From Actinomycetes bacterium (GTDB lineage: Bacteria; Actinomycetota; Aquicultoria; CAJVYJ01; JAUVQD01): a DNA stretch of 12,478 bases. The notes under the pieces were generated by a model. That model was not told the origin of the DNA. It searched no databases and worked only from the letters and a program-made list of their open reading frames with translations. The stretch is from the NCBI GenBank assembly GCA_030598355.1, contig JAUVQD010000014.1, positions 1 through 12,478 on the forward strand, in the 5' to 3' direction. Positions 1 to 5,440 of this stretch are shown one piece after another; position 1 is the first letter of the stretch, and each line of letters opens with the position of its first letter. A program made the position numbers and the translations under genes.

Positions 1-542
1 AATATTAAGGCGAGCGCGACCAGGCTGACTATGATCGGAATAATCATAGTCGCGCGCCAGCCATAGTTTGTCGCGATCACACCCAACATGTTGAAAGCAA
101 GAATTGTGCCGAGCGGCATGGCGGTATTGTAAAAACCCATAGCGATGCCGAGTTTTGGCCCTCTGAAGGTTGTGCTCAGCAAACTTGCGGCAATTACCAC
201 CAATGTCATGGCTCCAATGCCGGAGACAAAGCGACCGATAGCCAACATTAGAAAGTCGTCACCGATTGCGACGATCACCGTCCCCAAAATCATCAGAAAG
301 ACTGCTATCACACCGACTTTTCTAAAACCATATCGGTCTGCCAACCAGCCGCCTGGGATAGCAATAAATATTCCTGGAAGCGCGAATATGCCCATCAACA
401 AGCCGCCTTGCGCGTGATCGAGATTTAGCTCTTGAAATATATGGCCGAGGACTGGTGGAAGCGACTGAAAAACAAAGGCAAACGCGAGCAGCGAAGAATA
501 AGCGACGGCGAAAGCCAGACTACGCCGGCTGATGGTTACCAT
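1..542 (-). CDS. MFS transporter, N-terminal part (truncated by window edge)
   Basis: Reading the minus strand from ATG at 542 gives an uninterrupted frame of 180 codons that runs off the left edge, so only the first part of the protein is present. The residues form about five hydrophobic helices. Between helices 2 and 3 lies GGWLADRYGFRKV, the loop motif A (GxLaDrxGrrkv) typical of the major facilitator superfamily. A glycine-rich stretch, GRFVSGIGAM, follows where helix 4 is expected. Full members are about 400 residues, so a little over half is missing. This is an inner-membrane secondary transporter; the substrate cannot be told, and relatives range from nitrate/nitrite or cyanate carriers to drug exporters. 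No clear SD precedes the ATG. An in-frame TTG pair six codons upstream is an alternative start. It is divergent from the downstream diguanylate cyclase. Confidence 0.85.
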   Translation of the reverse strand, partial: MVTISRRSLAFAVAYSSLLAFAFVFQSLPPVLGHIFQELNLDHAQGGLLMGIFALPGIFIAIPGGWLADRYGFRKVGVIAVFLMILGTVIVAIGDDFLMLAIGRFVSGIGAMTLVVIAASLLSTTFRGPKLGIAMGFYNTAMPLGTILAFNMLGVIATNYGWRATMIIPIIVSLVALALI

Positions 543-602
543 TATTTTTTTATTCAACAAGAGTCACTGAAAAAAGTAAAGGTAAAAAAACTCCTTTCCG
601 GG

Positions 603-631
603 TCGAAAGAATGGGCCAAAAGTCCTATTAA
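603..631 (+). promoter_or_regulatory. Weak candidate sigma70-type promoter for the HAMP-GGDEF gene
   Basis: In the divergent gap between the MFS gene and the cyclase, TCGAAA (603-608) and TATTAA (626-631) are separated by 17 bases. Each matches its consensus at four of six positions, and the pair would start transcription near 638. I saw no c-di-GMP riboswitch signature in this leader. This is pattern matching only. Confidence 0.2.
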
Positions 632-682
632 GAGAGACCTCAAAGACGTCGAAATACTACTAACAGAAAGCAGGCGGTGATC

Positions 683-1621
683 ATGGGTATTCGTCAAAAG
701 GTTACGGCAGCGATTCTTATCTTGATGATCGCCACCTTGGCGATTCTTTATTTTGTGGTAGCTGGATCAGTGGCGGCCGATGTCATAGTGATGGTTACCA
801 TAGTTCTTTTGTCTGGATTTACGGCTATCCTTGTTGTCGTTAACACGACCATCGCTCATTTAGTAATTTCGCCGACTGCCGAGCTTGAATGCGCGATGAA
901 CCTGGCGAAGACGGGTGTTTTTGATACGCGCATTGACATCCGAACCCGAGACGAACTTGGCGACCTTGCGGATAGCTTTAATCAGCTGTTGAACTTACTA
1001 GAGAGGAACGAATACAAAAACCAAGCCTTAGCCAAGCGCTTAAAAAATTCTTTTGACGAAGCGAATCTCCAGGCCCACACAGATACATTGACCGAATTAT
1101 CTAACCGCCGGTATTTGGAAAAACAGCTCAGCATTCACATTTGTAAAGCCTTGGCTGAACAATCAAAGCTAGCTGTTGTCTTCTGCGATCTGGACGGTTT
1201 TAAGAAATATAATGATGAATATGGTCATCAAGAGGGCGACGAAGCTTTAAAGGCAGTTAGTATGATCATTAAAGCATCGCTTCGGGAATCAGATATTGCC
1301 GCCCGCTATGGCGGCGAAGAATTCGCTCTAGTTTTGGTTCAGACAGATATTTCCGGCGCTAAGGCTGTTTCAGAGAGGGTCCGGAGGGCCGTGGAAAACT
1401 TCGCGGGAAAAAATGAAGGGGAAGGACCGGGGCTGACAATTTCAATTGGCATTGCCATGTTAACCTCGACATCTCAAACGGTGAACTCTCTAATCAGAAA
1501 TGCCGATCAAGCTATGTATCAAGCTAAGCATGCGGGGAAGAACCAGATTATCGTTTTTGGCCAGACAGGGCTTTCCAGAGCAGCTTTGATGCCACCAGGA
1601 AAACTAGAACTCAAAAACTAG
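683..1621 (+). CDS. Membrane diguanylate cyclase, HAMP-GGDEF
   Basis: Predicted to make cyclic di-GMP from two GTP at the inner membrane. Two hydrophobic segments at about residues 9-29 and 33-61 have only a few residues between them, so there is no periplasmic sensor domain. A HAMP linker follows (about 62-108, with RDELGDLADSFNQLL), then a GGDEF domain from about 130 to 290. The signature is GGEEF at 210-214. The allosteric product-inhibition site RxxD (RESD, 201-204) lies exactly five residues before it. The substrate and metal motifs (FCDLDGF, NDEYGHQEGD, ISIGIA, MYQAKHAGKN) are all intact, so the enzyme should be active and feedback-inhibited. ATG at 683 is chosen because AGGCGG (672-677) is five bases upstream; GTG at 677 would add two residues. 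The 3' end overlaps the convergent kinase gene by 18 bases. Confidence 0.93.
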   Translation: MGIRQKVTAAILILMIATLAILYFVVAGSVAADVIVMVTIVLLSGFTAILVVVNTTIAHLVISPTAELECAMNLAKTGVFDTRIDIRTRDELGDLADSFNQLLNLLERNEYKNQALAKRLKNSFDEANLQAHTDTLTELSNRRYLEKQLSIHICKALAEQSKLAVVFCDLDGFKKYNDEYGHQEGDEALKAVSMIIKASLRESDIAARYGGEEFALVLVQTDISGAKAVSERVRRAVENFAGKNEGEGPGLTISIGIAMLTSTSQTVNSLIRNADQAMYQAKHAGKNQIIVFGQTGLSRAALMPPGKLELKN

Positions 1622-2539
1622 AGCGGCCGCGCCCAAGAGGCCGGCCCGGTTCGAGAGCGTAGAAATGGCGGTAGGTATTTGTTTGCTTCTCGGGTTAATG
1701 ACCGTCTTGGCCATCTCTTCCCGAACCACATCGTGGACGAGTTCAATAGCGGAGGCGGCACCGCCTCCGATAACGACAAGTTCCGGATCGAGCACATTGA
1801 TCAGGCTGCCTATTCCTATTCCGAGCCAACGGCCAATATCAGTCAGTATAGCTAAGGCATCTTGATCGCCCTCGCGAGCTGCCTCAAACACTATAGGTCC
1901 TGAGATTCCCCCGGGGGCATCTTGACCACGCCTTGCTAAAGCTGAGGTCGGCTTAGCTTCCACTACCTTCTTCGCGGCCCGATCAATTGCAGTGCCGGAA
2001 GCCCTTGTTTCCAGGCAACCCTGGTGACCGCAGGCGCATTTGAAGCCGCCGGCGTCAACGACAATGTGGCCGAATTCGGCGGCCCCGCCTTGTTCACCGT
2101 GGTACAGTTTTTTATTGAGGATAATCCCGCCGCCAATACCCGTCCCGACTGTTAAGCCGAAAAAATTGGTCAATCCCCGACCGGCGCCACAAAAAAGTTC
2201 GCCTAAGATCGCGAGACTGGCGTCGTTATCAACAGAACATTTCAAATCAAACCTATCGGTGATTCGCGGTGCAAGAGAGGCGCCCACTAAGGGCAAATTG
2301 GGCGCGGCCACCACAGTGCCACGGTCAAAATCAACCAACCCCGCGACCCCGATACCAACACCATCCAGGTTGTCGACAGAGCTGACGGCGGCGCGAATAA
2401 TCTTGTCAAGTTCTTTTATGAGAGCGTCGATTTTCTTGGGGGTCTTTGTTTGTTCGTGTGAAATAATTTTGTAGGATCGATCTATGAGTGACCAGGATAA
2501 TTTTGTTCCGCCAATATCGATAGCGAGGGCGTATGACAT
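1604..2539 (-). CDS. ROK-family sugar kinase (glucokinase-like)
   Basis: A 311-residue ROK protein, normal length for the family, phosphorylating a hexose or N-acyl-hexosamine in the cytoplasm; glucokinase is the commonest role but the substrate is not proven. The N-terminal phosphate-binding motif DIGGTK is at 8-13. The catalytic Asp is D105 in VDNDA. The second phosphate motif GTGIGGG is at 132-138. E155 and H158 of EFGHIV contact the sugar. The ROK zinc site is complete: H158 plus C168, C170 and C175 in CACGHQGCLE. No N-terminal winged helix is present, so this is an enzyme rather than a NagC/XylR-type repressor. It starts 20 bp after a diguanylate cyclase on the same strand, so the two are probably cotranscribed. 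A purine-rich SD-like stretch lies about 11 bases before the ATG. Confidence 0.92.
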   Translation of the reverse strand: MSYALAIDIGGTKLSWSLIDRSYKIISHEQTKTPKKIDALIKELDKIIRAAVSSVDNLDGVGIGVAGLVDFDRGTVVAAPNLPLVGASLAPRITDRFDLKCSVDNDASLAILGELFCGAGRGLTNFFGLTVGTGIGGGIILNKKLYHGEQGGAAEFGHIVVDAGGFKCACGHQGCLETRASGTAIDRAAKKVVEAKPTSALARRGQDAPGGISGPIVFEAAREGDQDALAILTDIGRWLGIGIGSLINVLDPELVVIGGGAASAIELVHDVVREEMAKTVINPRSKQIPTAISTLSNRAGLLGAAALVFEF

Positions 2540-2559
2540 TCCCCTGAGAACCCCTTCCT

Positions 2560-3399
2560 TTAAGAGCTCAAAGCTTCGGGTTCGTTCTCTGATTGGCCGT
2601 AGACGACGACTTTATTGCGTCCGGCTTCTTTGGCCTTGTGCAGCGCTTCATCAGCCCGGTCAATCAGCTGCAAATCGTCATCAGCGTCATTGGGGTATGT
2701 TGCCACGCCTATGCTGACAGTGCGAGTATCACCATTTTCCACACTGGCCATTTCACTTTTCTCAACAGTCGCCCGAATTCTTTCTGCTATTTCATAAGAG
2801 GCGGCGTGCCCGGTATTAGGTAGCAGTACAGCGAATTCTTCGCCGCCATAACGACAGACGATATCAACGCCCCGCACTTGGGCTTTAAAGATTCCAGCCA
2901 TATATTTCAGGAGCTCGTTGCCTTGTTCATGTCCGTATTTGTCGTTGAATGGCTTGAAGTGGTCAAGATCGATCATGATTAACGAGACGCGACTGCCAAA
3001 ACGATCAGACCGTTTGCGCTCTTCCTCCAGGCGATCGATAAAATAGCTGTAGTTTCTAAGTCCCGTTAGGCGGTCTATCATTAATAGTCGACCGAGACGT
3101 TCTTCTTGCACCTCTTGCTGGTTGGCATACCAACCGATAATCGCAGAAGCCAAAGCCAGAAGACCGTATTGGATGAAAGTGTCAGTCGTTATCGGCGCGT
3201 ACCAGACTCCCACCGCGATAGAGACAACTGTTCCGATCGCAGCCCCGGGCAGGTGGAAAATTATGGCCGAAATAATGGTGAGGATGACAAAGGCATTCCA
3301 GATTTCATGGGTATCGGGTATAACCGTCGTTAGAAGTGATATAACGACGAGGTAGCTAATTATTAAGGCGACGAGCGCGATCAGCTTGTTTTTATTCAT
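2560..3399 (-). CDS. Membrane diguanylate cyclase with N-terminal multi-helix domain
   Basis: A 279-residue protein with about four membrane helices (5-25, 33-50, 52-68, 74-91) and no obvious soluble sensor, then a short helical linker (93-108) and a GGDEF domain (109-270). The signature GGEEF is at 185-189. The RxxD inhibitory site (RGVD, 176-179) is five residues before it, and DRLTGLRN, MIDLDHFK and KAKEAGRNKV are intact. In the GHxxGD segment the last residue is Asn (GHEQGN), a change at a guanine-contact position seen in some GGDEF proteins. Predicted function is c-di-GMP synthesis at the inner membrane. The first gene of a two-gene unit with the ROK kinase, it is divergent from the Crp/Fnr gene. 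There is no strong SD upstream of the ATG. Confidence 0.92.
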   Translation of the reverse strand: MNKNKLIALVALIISYLVVISLLTTVIPDTHEIWNAFVILTIISAIIFHLPGAAIGTVVSIAVGVWYAPITTDTFIQYGLLALASAIIGWYANQQEVQEERLGRLLMIDRLTGLRNYSYFIDRLEEERKRSDRFGSRVSLIMIDLDHFKPFNDKYGHEQGNELLKYMAGIFKAQVRGVDIVCRYGGEEFAVLLPNTGHAASYEIAERIRATVEKSEMASVENGDTRTVSIGVATYPNDADDDLQLIDRADEALHKAKEAGRNKVVVYGQSENEPEALSS

Positions 3400-3450
3400 T
3401 CTTAAATTTACGACATTGTCATTAGTCTAGTAAACTTCAAAACTAGGCGT

Positions 3451-3460
3451 ATTGTATCAT
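3451..3460. promoter_or_regulatory. Overlapping divergent -10 elements between cyclase and Crp/Fnr gene
   Basis: On the minus strand TGATACAAT (3459-3451) is an extended -10 element (TGn plus a hexamer one base off TATAAT), suited to the cyclase-kinase unit. On the plus strand TATCAT (3455-3460), also one base off consensus, would serve the Crp/Fnr gene and give a leader of about 45 bases. Neither has a good -35. If both are real, the two transcription units compete for polymerase at the same bases. No CRP-type box was seen in this gap. Confidence 0.3.
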
Positions 3461-3510
3461 AGTTAAGATGCTTTAGCGCAAGGCCGTCAATTCAACTAGA
3501 GGTTGTTTCG

Positions 3511-4200
3511 ATGAACGAAAACGTAGCGGAGAAACTCAAGAAGACATTTATCTTTGCTGATTTTGATGGTGATGAACTAAATGCCGTTGCTGATCGCGTT
3601 GTTGAAAGACAGTTCAAAAAAGGGACAACAATCTTTCACGAAGGCCAACCTGGGACAACTTTTTATGTAGTAAAAAGCGGGCGGGTGAAAGTCTACAAGC
3701 TGGCAGAAGACGGTCGCGAGTTGATACTCGGAGTCTTTGGCGATGGAGCCCTTTTCGGCGATGTGCCAGTCTTCGACGGCGGTCCTTACCCGGCTGGGGC
3801 CGCTACCCTGGTTGATACGCAGGTCTATGCGATTGATAGGGACGATTTTACCGATCTCATTACGGATCATCCCGGACTAGCTCTAAAGATTGTTCGGGTT
3901 TTAGGCAGGCGGCTTCGACAGGCTCATGGTTTTGTTATGGATATGGCGCTCAAAGGGGCGCCGCAAAGGCTGGCGTCTTTACTCCTTAGGCTGGCTGATC
4001 AATACGGCAAAGAGACAGACGAGGGAATTTTCATTGACTTGTTGCTAACGAGGCAGGAGATAGCTGAGTTGATGGGGGTATCCCGCGAAACTGCTATTAG
4101 AGAGCTATCGAAGTTTAGCCAGGCGGGAACTATATTGCTCAAAAGCAAACGCATATTCATACAGGATCTCCCACGGTTAAAATTGTGGTCAAAAGGGTGA
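3511..4200 (+). CDS. Crp/Fnr-family transcriptional regulator
   Basis: A 229-residue cytoplasmic DNA-binding regulator. An N-terminal cyclic-nucleotide-binding-fold beta barrel (about 12-120), a dimerisation helix (about 120-150) and a C-terminal winged helix (150-225) follow the family order. In the phosphate-binding cassette (82-100, FGDVPVFDGGPYPAGAATL) the Arg-Ser that grips the cyclic phosphate in E. coli CRP is replaced by Tyr-Pro, so cAMP binding is doubtful. There is also no N-terminal Cys cluster of the FNR type, leaving the signal unknown. The recognition helix SRETAIRE (191-198) keeps the Arg, Glu and Arg (R192, E193, R197) that in CRP read TGTGA half-sites. An AGAGG SD precedes the ATG. 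A matching box overlaps its own stop codon, just ahead of the Cys-rich operon, its likely target. Confidence 0.92.
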   Translation: MNENVAEKLKKTFIFADFDGDELNAVADRVVERQFKKGTTIFHEGQPGTTFYVVKSGRVKVYKLAEDGRELILGVFGDGALFGDVPVFDGGPYPAGAATLVDTQVYAIDRDDFTDLITDHPGLALKIVRVLGRRLRQAHGFVMDMALKGAPQRLASLLLRLADQYGKETDEGIFIDLLLTRQEIAELMGVSRETAIRELSKFSQAGTILLKSKRIFIQDLPRLKLWSKG

Positions 4201-4212
4201 CGAGAATCACAT
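4195..4212 (+). promoter_or_regulatory. CRP-type operator (GGTGA-N6-TCACA)
   Basis: GGTGA (4196-4200), six bases, then TCACA (4207-4211) matches the CRP consensus TGTGA-N6-TCACA at nine of ten positions. The left half-site includes the stop codon of the Crp/Fnr gene. The centre is at 4203.5. With a -10 at 4232-4237 and a start near 4245 it would sit at -41.5, the standard class II activator position. The neighbouring regulator keeps the residues that read this half-site. The sequence and spacing are seen; the regulation is inferred. Confidence 0.55.
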
Positions 4213-4231
4213 AAATACGTGACATTTGCCA

Positions 4232-4240
4232 TATTAAAAT
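4232..4240 (+). promoter_or_regulatory. -10 element of the Cys-rich operon promoter
   Basis: TATTAAAAT contains two overlapping -10-like hexamers, TATTAA (4232-4237) and TAAAAT (4235-4240). No consensus -35 lies at the right distance, as expected for an activator-dependent promoter. The predicted start near 4245 leaves a leader of about 73 bases before the first gene. Confidence 0.4.
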
Positions 4241-4317
4241 TCCTCCAAAAGTGATAAAAATAGTAGGTAAGCGCAAGACAGTAATTGTACGTGTCTAGGA
4301 GAGGAAGGAGCCAAAAA

Positions 4318-4458
4318 ATGAGCGATGAGCAAGCTGAAAAAAGTTGTTATGTCTGCAATGTCGACGCAAAAGAAGTCGTCGTTCTTCCATGTGAGGATAA
4401 GGGCGAAGCAAAATGGGTTTGTGTACGGTGTCTGCCACCATTAATTCATGGTAGATAA
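4318..4458 (+). CDS. 46-residue Cys-rich small protein (zinc-knuckle-like)
   Basis: A short gene with an excellent SD (GGAAGGAG, eight bases before the ATG). The product has two CxxC pairs, C10-Y-V-C13 and C35-V-R-C38, plus C25 and H44. This pattern suggests one bound zinc or a redox-active thiol site. No signal peptide or membrane segment is visible, so it is probably cytoplasmic. It is the first gene of a four-gene run, 17 bp ahead of the DUF1858 gene. I do not recognise a named family and assign no reaction. The strong SD, the spaced CxxC pairs and the operon position argue that it is a real gene despite its size. Confidence 0.8.
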   Translation: MSDEQAEKSCYVCNVDAKEVVVLPCEDKGEAKWVCVRCLPPLIHGR

Positions 4459-4475
4459 GATGGGGGGTTAGCGAG

Positions 4476-4670
4476 ATGAGTGTGAATAAAGATATGACGA
4501 TCGGCTCTATAGTCAAGAGTTATCCAACGACGGCCGAGGTCTTCACCCGGCACGGGATGGCATGTCTCGACTGTCCATCAACTCAGTTTGAGACTTTGGA
4601 GCAGGGTGCGATCTTACATGGGTTAGACGTAGATATGCTGGTGAAAGAGCTCAACGAGGCTGCTGAGTGA
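4476..4670 (+). CDS. DUF1858 / hybrid-cluster-protein-associated CxxC domain protein
   Basis: A 64-residue single-domain protein of the DUF1858 family, described as the hybrid cluster protein-associated redox disulfide domain. The family pattern is clear: an N-terminal MTIGSIVKSYPTTAEVFTRHGM helix pair, then C30-L-D-C33, then a second helical part including GAILHGLDVDMLVKEL. The CxxC is the presumed redox or metal site. Homologues occur mostly in anaerobes, often near hybrid cluster protein or other redox genes, but no such partner is in this window. Second gene of the run, 16 bp ahead of the membrane-protein gene. GGGGGG lies about nine bases before the ATG, and GTG at 4482 is a less likely start. 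Confidence 0.85.
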   Translation: MSVNKDMTIGSIVKSYPTTAEVFTRHGMACLDCPSTQFETLEQGAILHGLDVDMLVKELNEAAE

Positions 4671-4686
4671 TCGAAAGGGGTACGCG

Positions 4687-5175
4687 TTGAGTCTAGATAT
4701 CATTATGCGCTGGCTGCACTTTGTGGCCGCGTTTACGTGGATCGGCGGGTTAATATTTGTTAATTTGGTATTGACGCCGGTAGTTCAGCCTAAAGGGATT
4801 CCGCCGCCCTTTGTTCGATTGATGGGCATGGAGCGTTTCCGGTGGTTTGCCTGGGGCAGCATTATCATTATTATTATCACCGGTTTCTACAACATACTTG
4901 TAGTGAAGCCGATATTCGAGGGTCTAGTCTCAGAGTCATATAGAGCGATTCTAATAACAAAGCTTTTGGCATTTTTGGTTATGATTATCGTGACGGCGGC
5001 TACCTCGATGTATTTGAAGGCCAAGATAACTAAGGCTCCCCCGGGACCAGGCGGGACCCCGCCCGAGGAGTTAAAAAAACTGGGGCCGTTGCTTGTGATA
5101 TTCTCGAGGCTTAATTTGGGTCTTGGTCTGCTAGTAATATTATTGGCCGTTCTTTTAGGGTCAGGACTTTATTAA
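4687..5175 (+). CDS. Four-helix membrane protein, CopD-like
   Basis: A 162-residue integral membrane protein with four predicted helices (about 6-30, 55-75, 88-111, 134-158). A Pro/Gly-rich loop (116-127) separates the third and fourth. The opening RWLHFVAAFTWIGGLIF resembles the start of CopD-domain and related heme- or copper-linked membrane proteins, in which a helix-1 His (here H11) is conserved. F-R-W-F near helix 2 also fits. The role is uncertain; electron transfer or metal/heme handling is plausible from the family only. TTG at 4687 is chosen because AAAGGGG ends seven bases upstream; ATG at 4705 would remove part of the first helix. Third gene of the Crp-box operon, between two small Cys-rich proteins. 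Confidence 0.75.
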   Translation: MSLDIIMRWLHFVAAFTWIGGLIFVNLVLTPVVQPKGIPPPFVRLMGMERFRWFAWGSIIIIIITGFYNILVVKPIFEGLVSESYRAILITKLLAFLVMIIVTAATSMYLKAKITKAPPGPGGTPPEELKKLGPLLVIFSRLNLGLGLLVILLAVLLGSGLY

Positions 5176-5205
5176 CAAGACGCAAAATGTTAGGTGAGGC
5201 AGAAG

Positions 5206-5439
5206 ATGAAAAAAGGATGTCCGGGAGCGGACAATGTAAAAATACCAGAGCTTGAACTATTCGAGTGCCCGAAATGTGGCGGTGAGGTCGAATTCTTTAC
5301 CCGCGACAAAAAGGCTAACTGTACTGAATGCGGGCATCTTGTTTATCGCGAGGCGAAACCTTCGTGCATCGACTGGTGCCCGATGGCTGAAACCTGCTTT
5401 CCTGAGCTAGTGAAGGAAAAGCAAAAGGAAAAGAAATAA
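5206..5439 (+). CDS. Zinc-ribbon Cys-rich small protein
   Basis: A 77-residue protein with a zinc ribbon C21-P-K-C24 ... C39-T-E-C42. A second Cys group, C54-x3-C58-x5-C64 in the segment PSCIDWCPMAETC, could hold another metal or cluster, and C5 is near the start. A very basic, charged tail ends the protein. No membrane segment or signal is seen. ATG 5206 is chosen because GAGG lies six bases upstream; GTG at 5194 would add four residues but has no SD. Similar short proteins are sometimes labelled phosphohydrolase, but there is no HD or other catalytic motif here, so I assign no enzyme activity. It is the last gene of the run, and its stop is one base from the convergent nrdJ stop. Confidence 0.8.
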   Translation: MKKGCPGADNVKIPELELFECPKCGGEVEFFTRDKKANCTECGHLVYREAKPSCIDWCPMAETCFPELVKEKQKEKK

Positions 5440-5440
5440 T

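Noticed and set aside
145..417. Plus-strand open frame of 90 codons
   Set aside because: It lies opposite a clear MFS transporter on the minus strand; the composition is that of an antisense shadow with no family motifs.
432..680. Plus-strand open frame of 82 codons
   Set aside because: It overlaps the MFS N-terminus in antisense, the product is low-complexity basic sequence with no motif, and there is no SD.
543..682. Possible c-di-GMP riboswitch ahead of the first GGDEF gene
   Set aside because: The conserved GEMM core sequences were not found on either strand in this leader.
1622..1647. NotI-like GCGGCCGC and FseI-like GGCCGGCC palindromes
   Set aside because: They look like cloning sites, but both fall in-frame within the alanine/glycine-rich C-terminus of the ROK kinase, so no vector joint is needed.
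4207..4222. Inverted repeat TCAC-N8-GTGA
   Set aside because: Its arms face the wrong way for a CRP box; the left arm is better explained as the right half-site of GGTGA-N6-TCACA.
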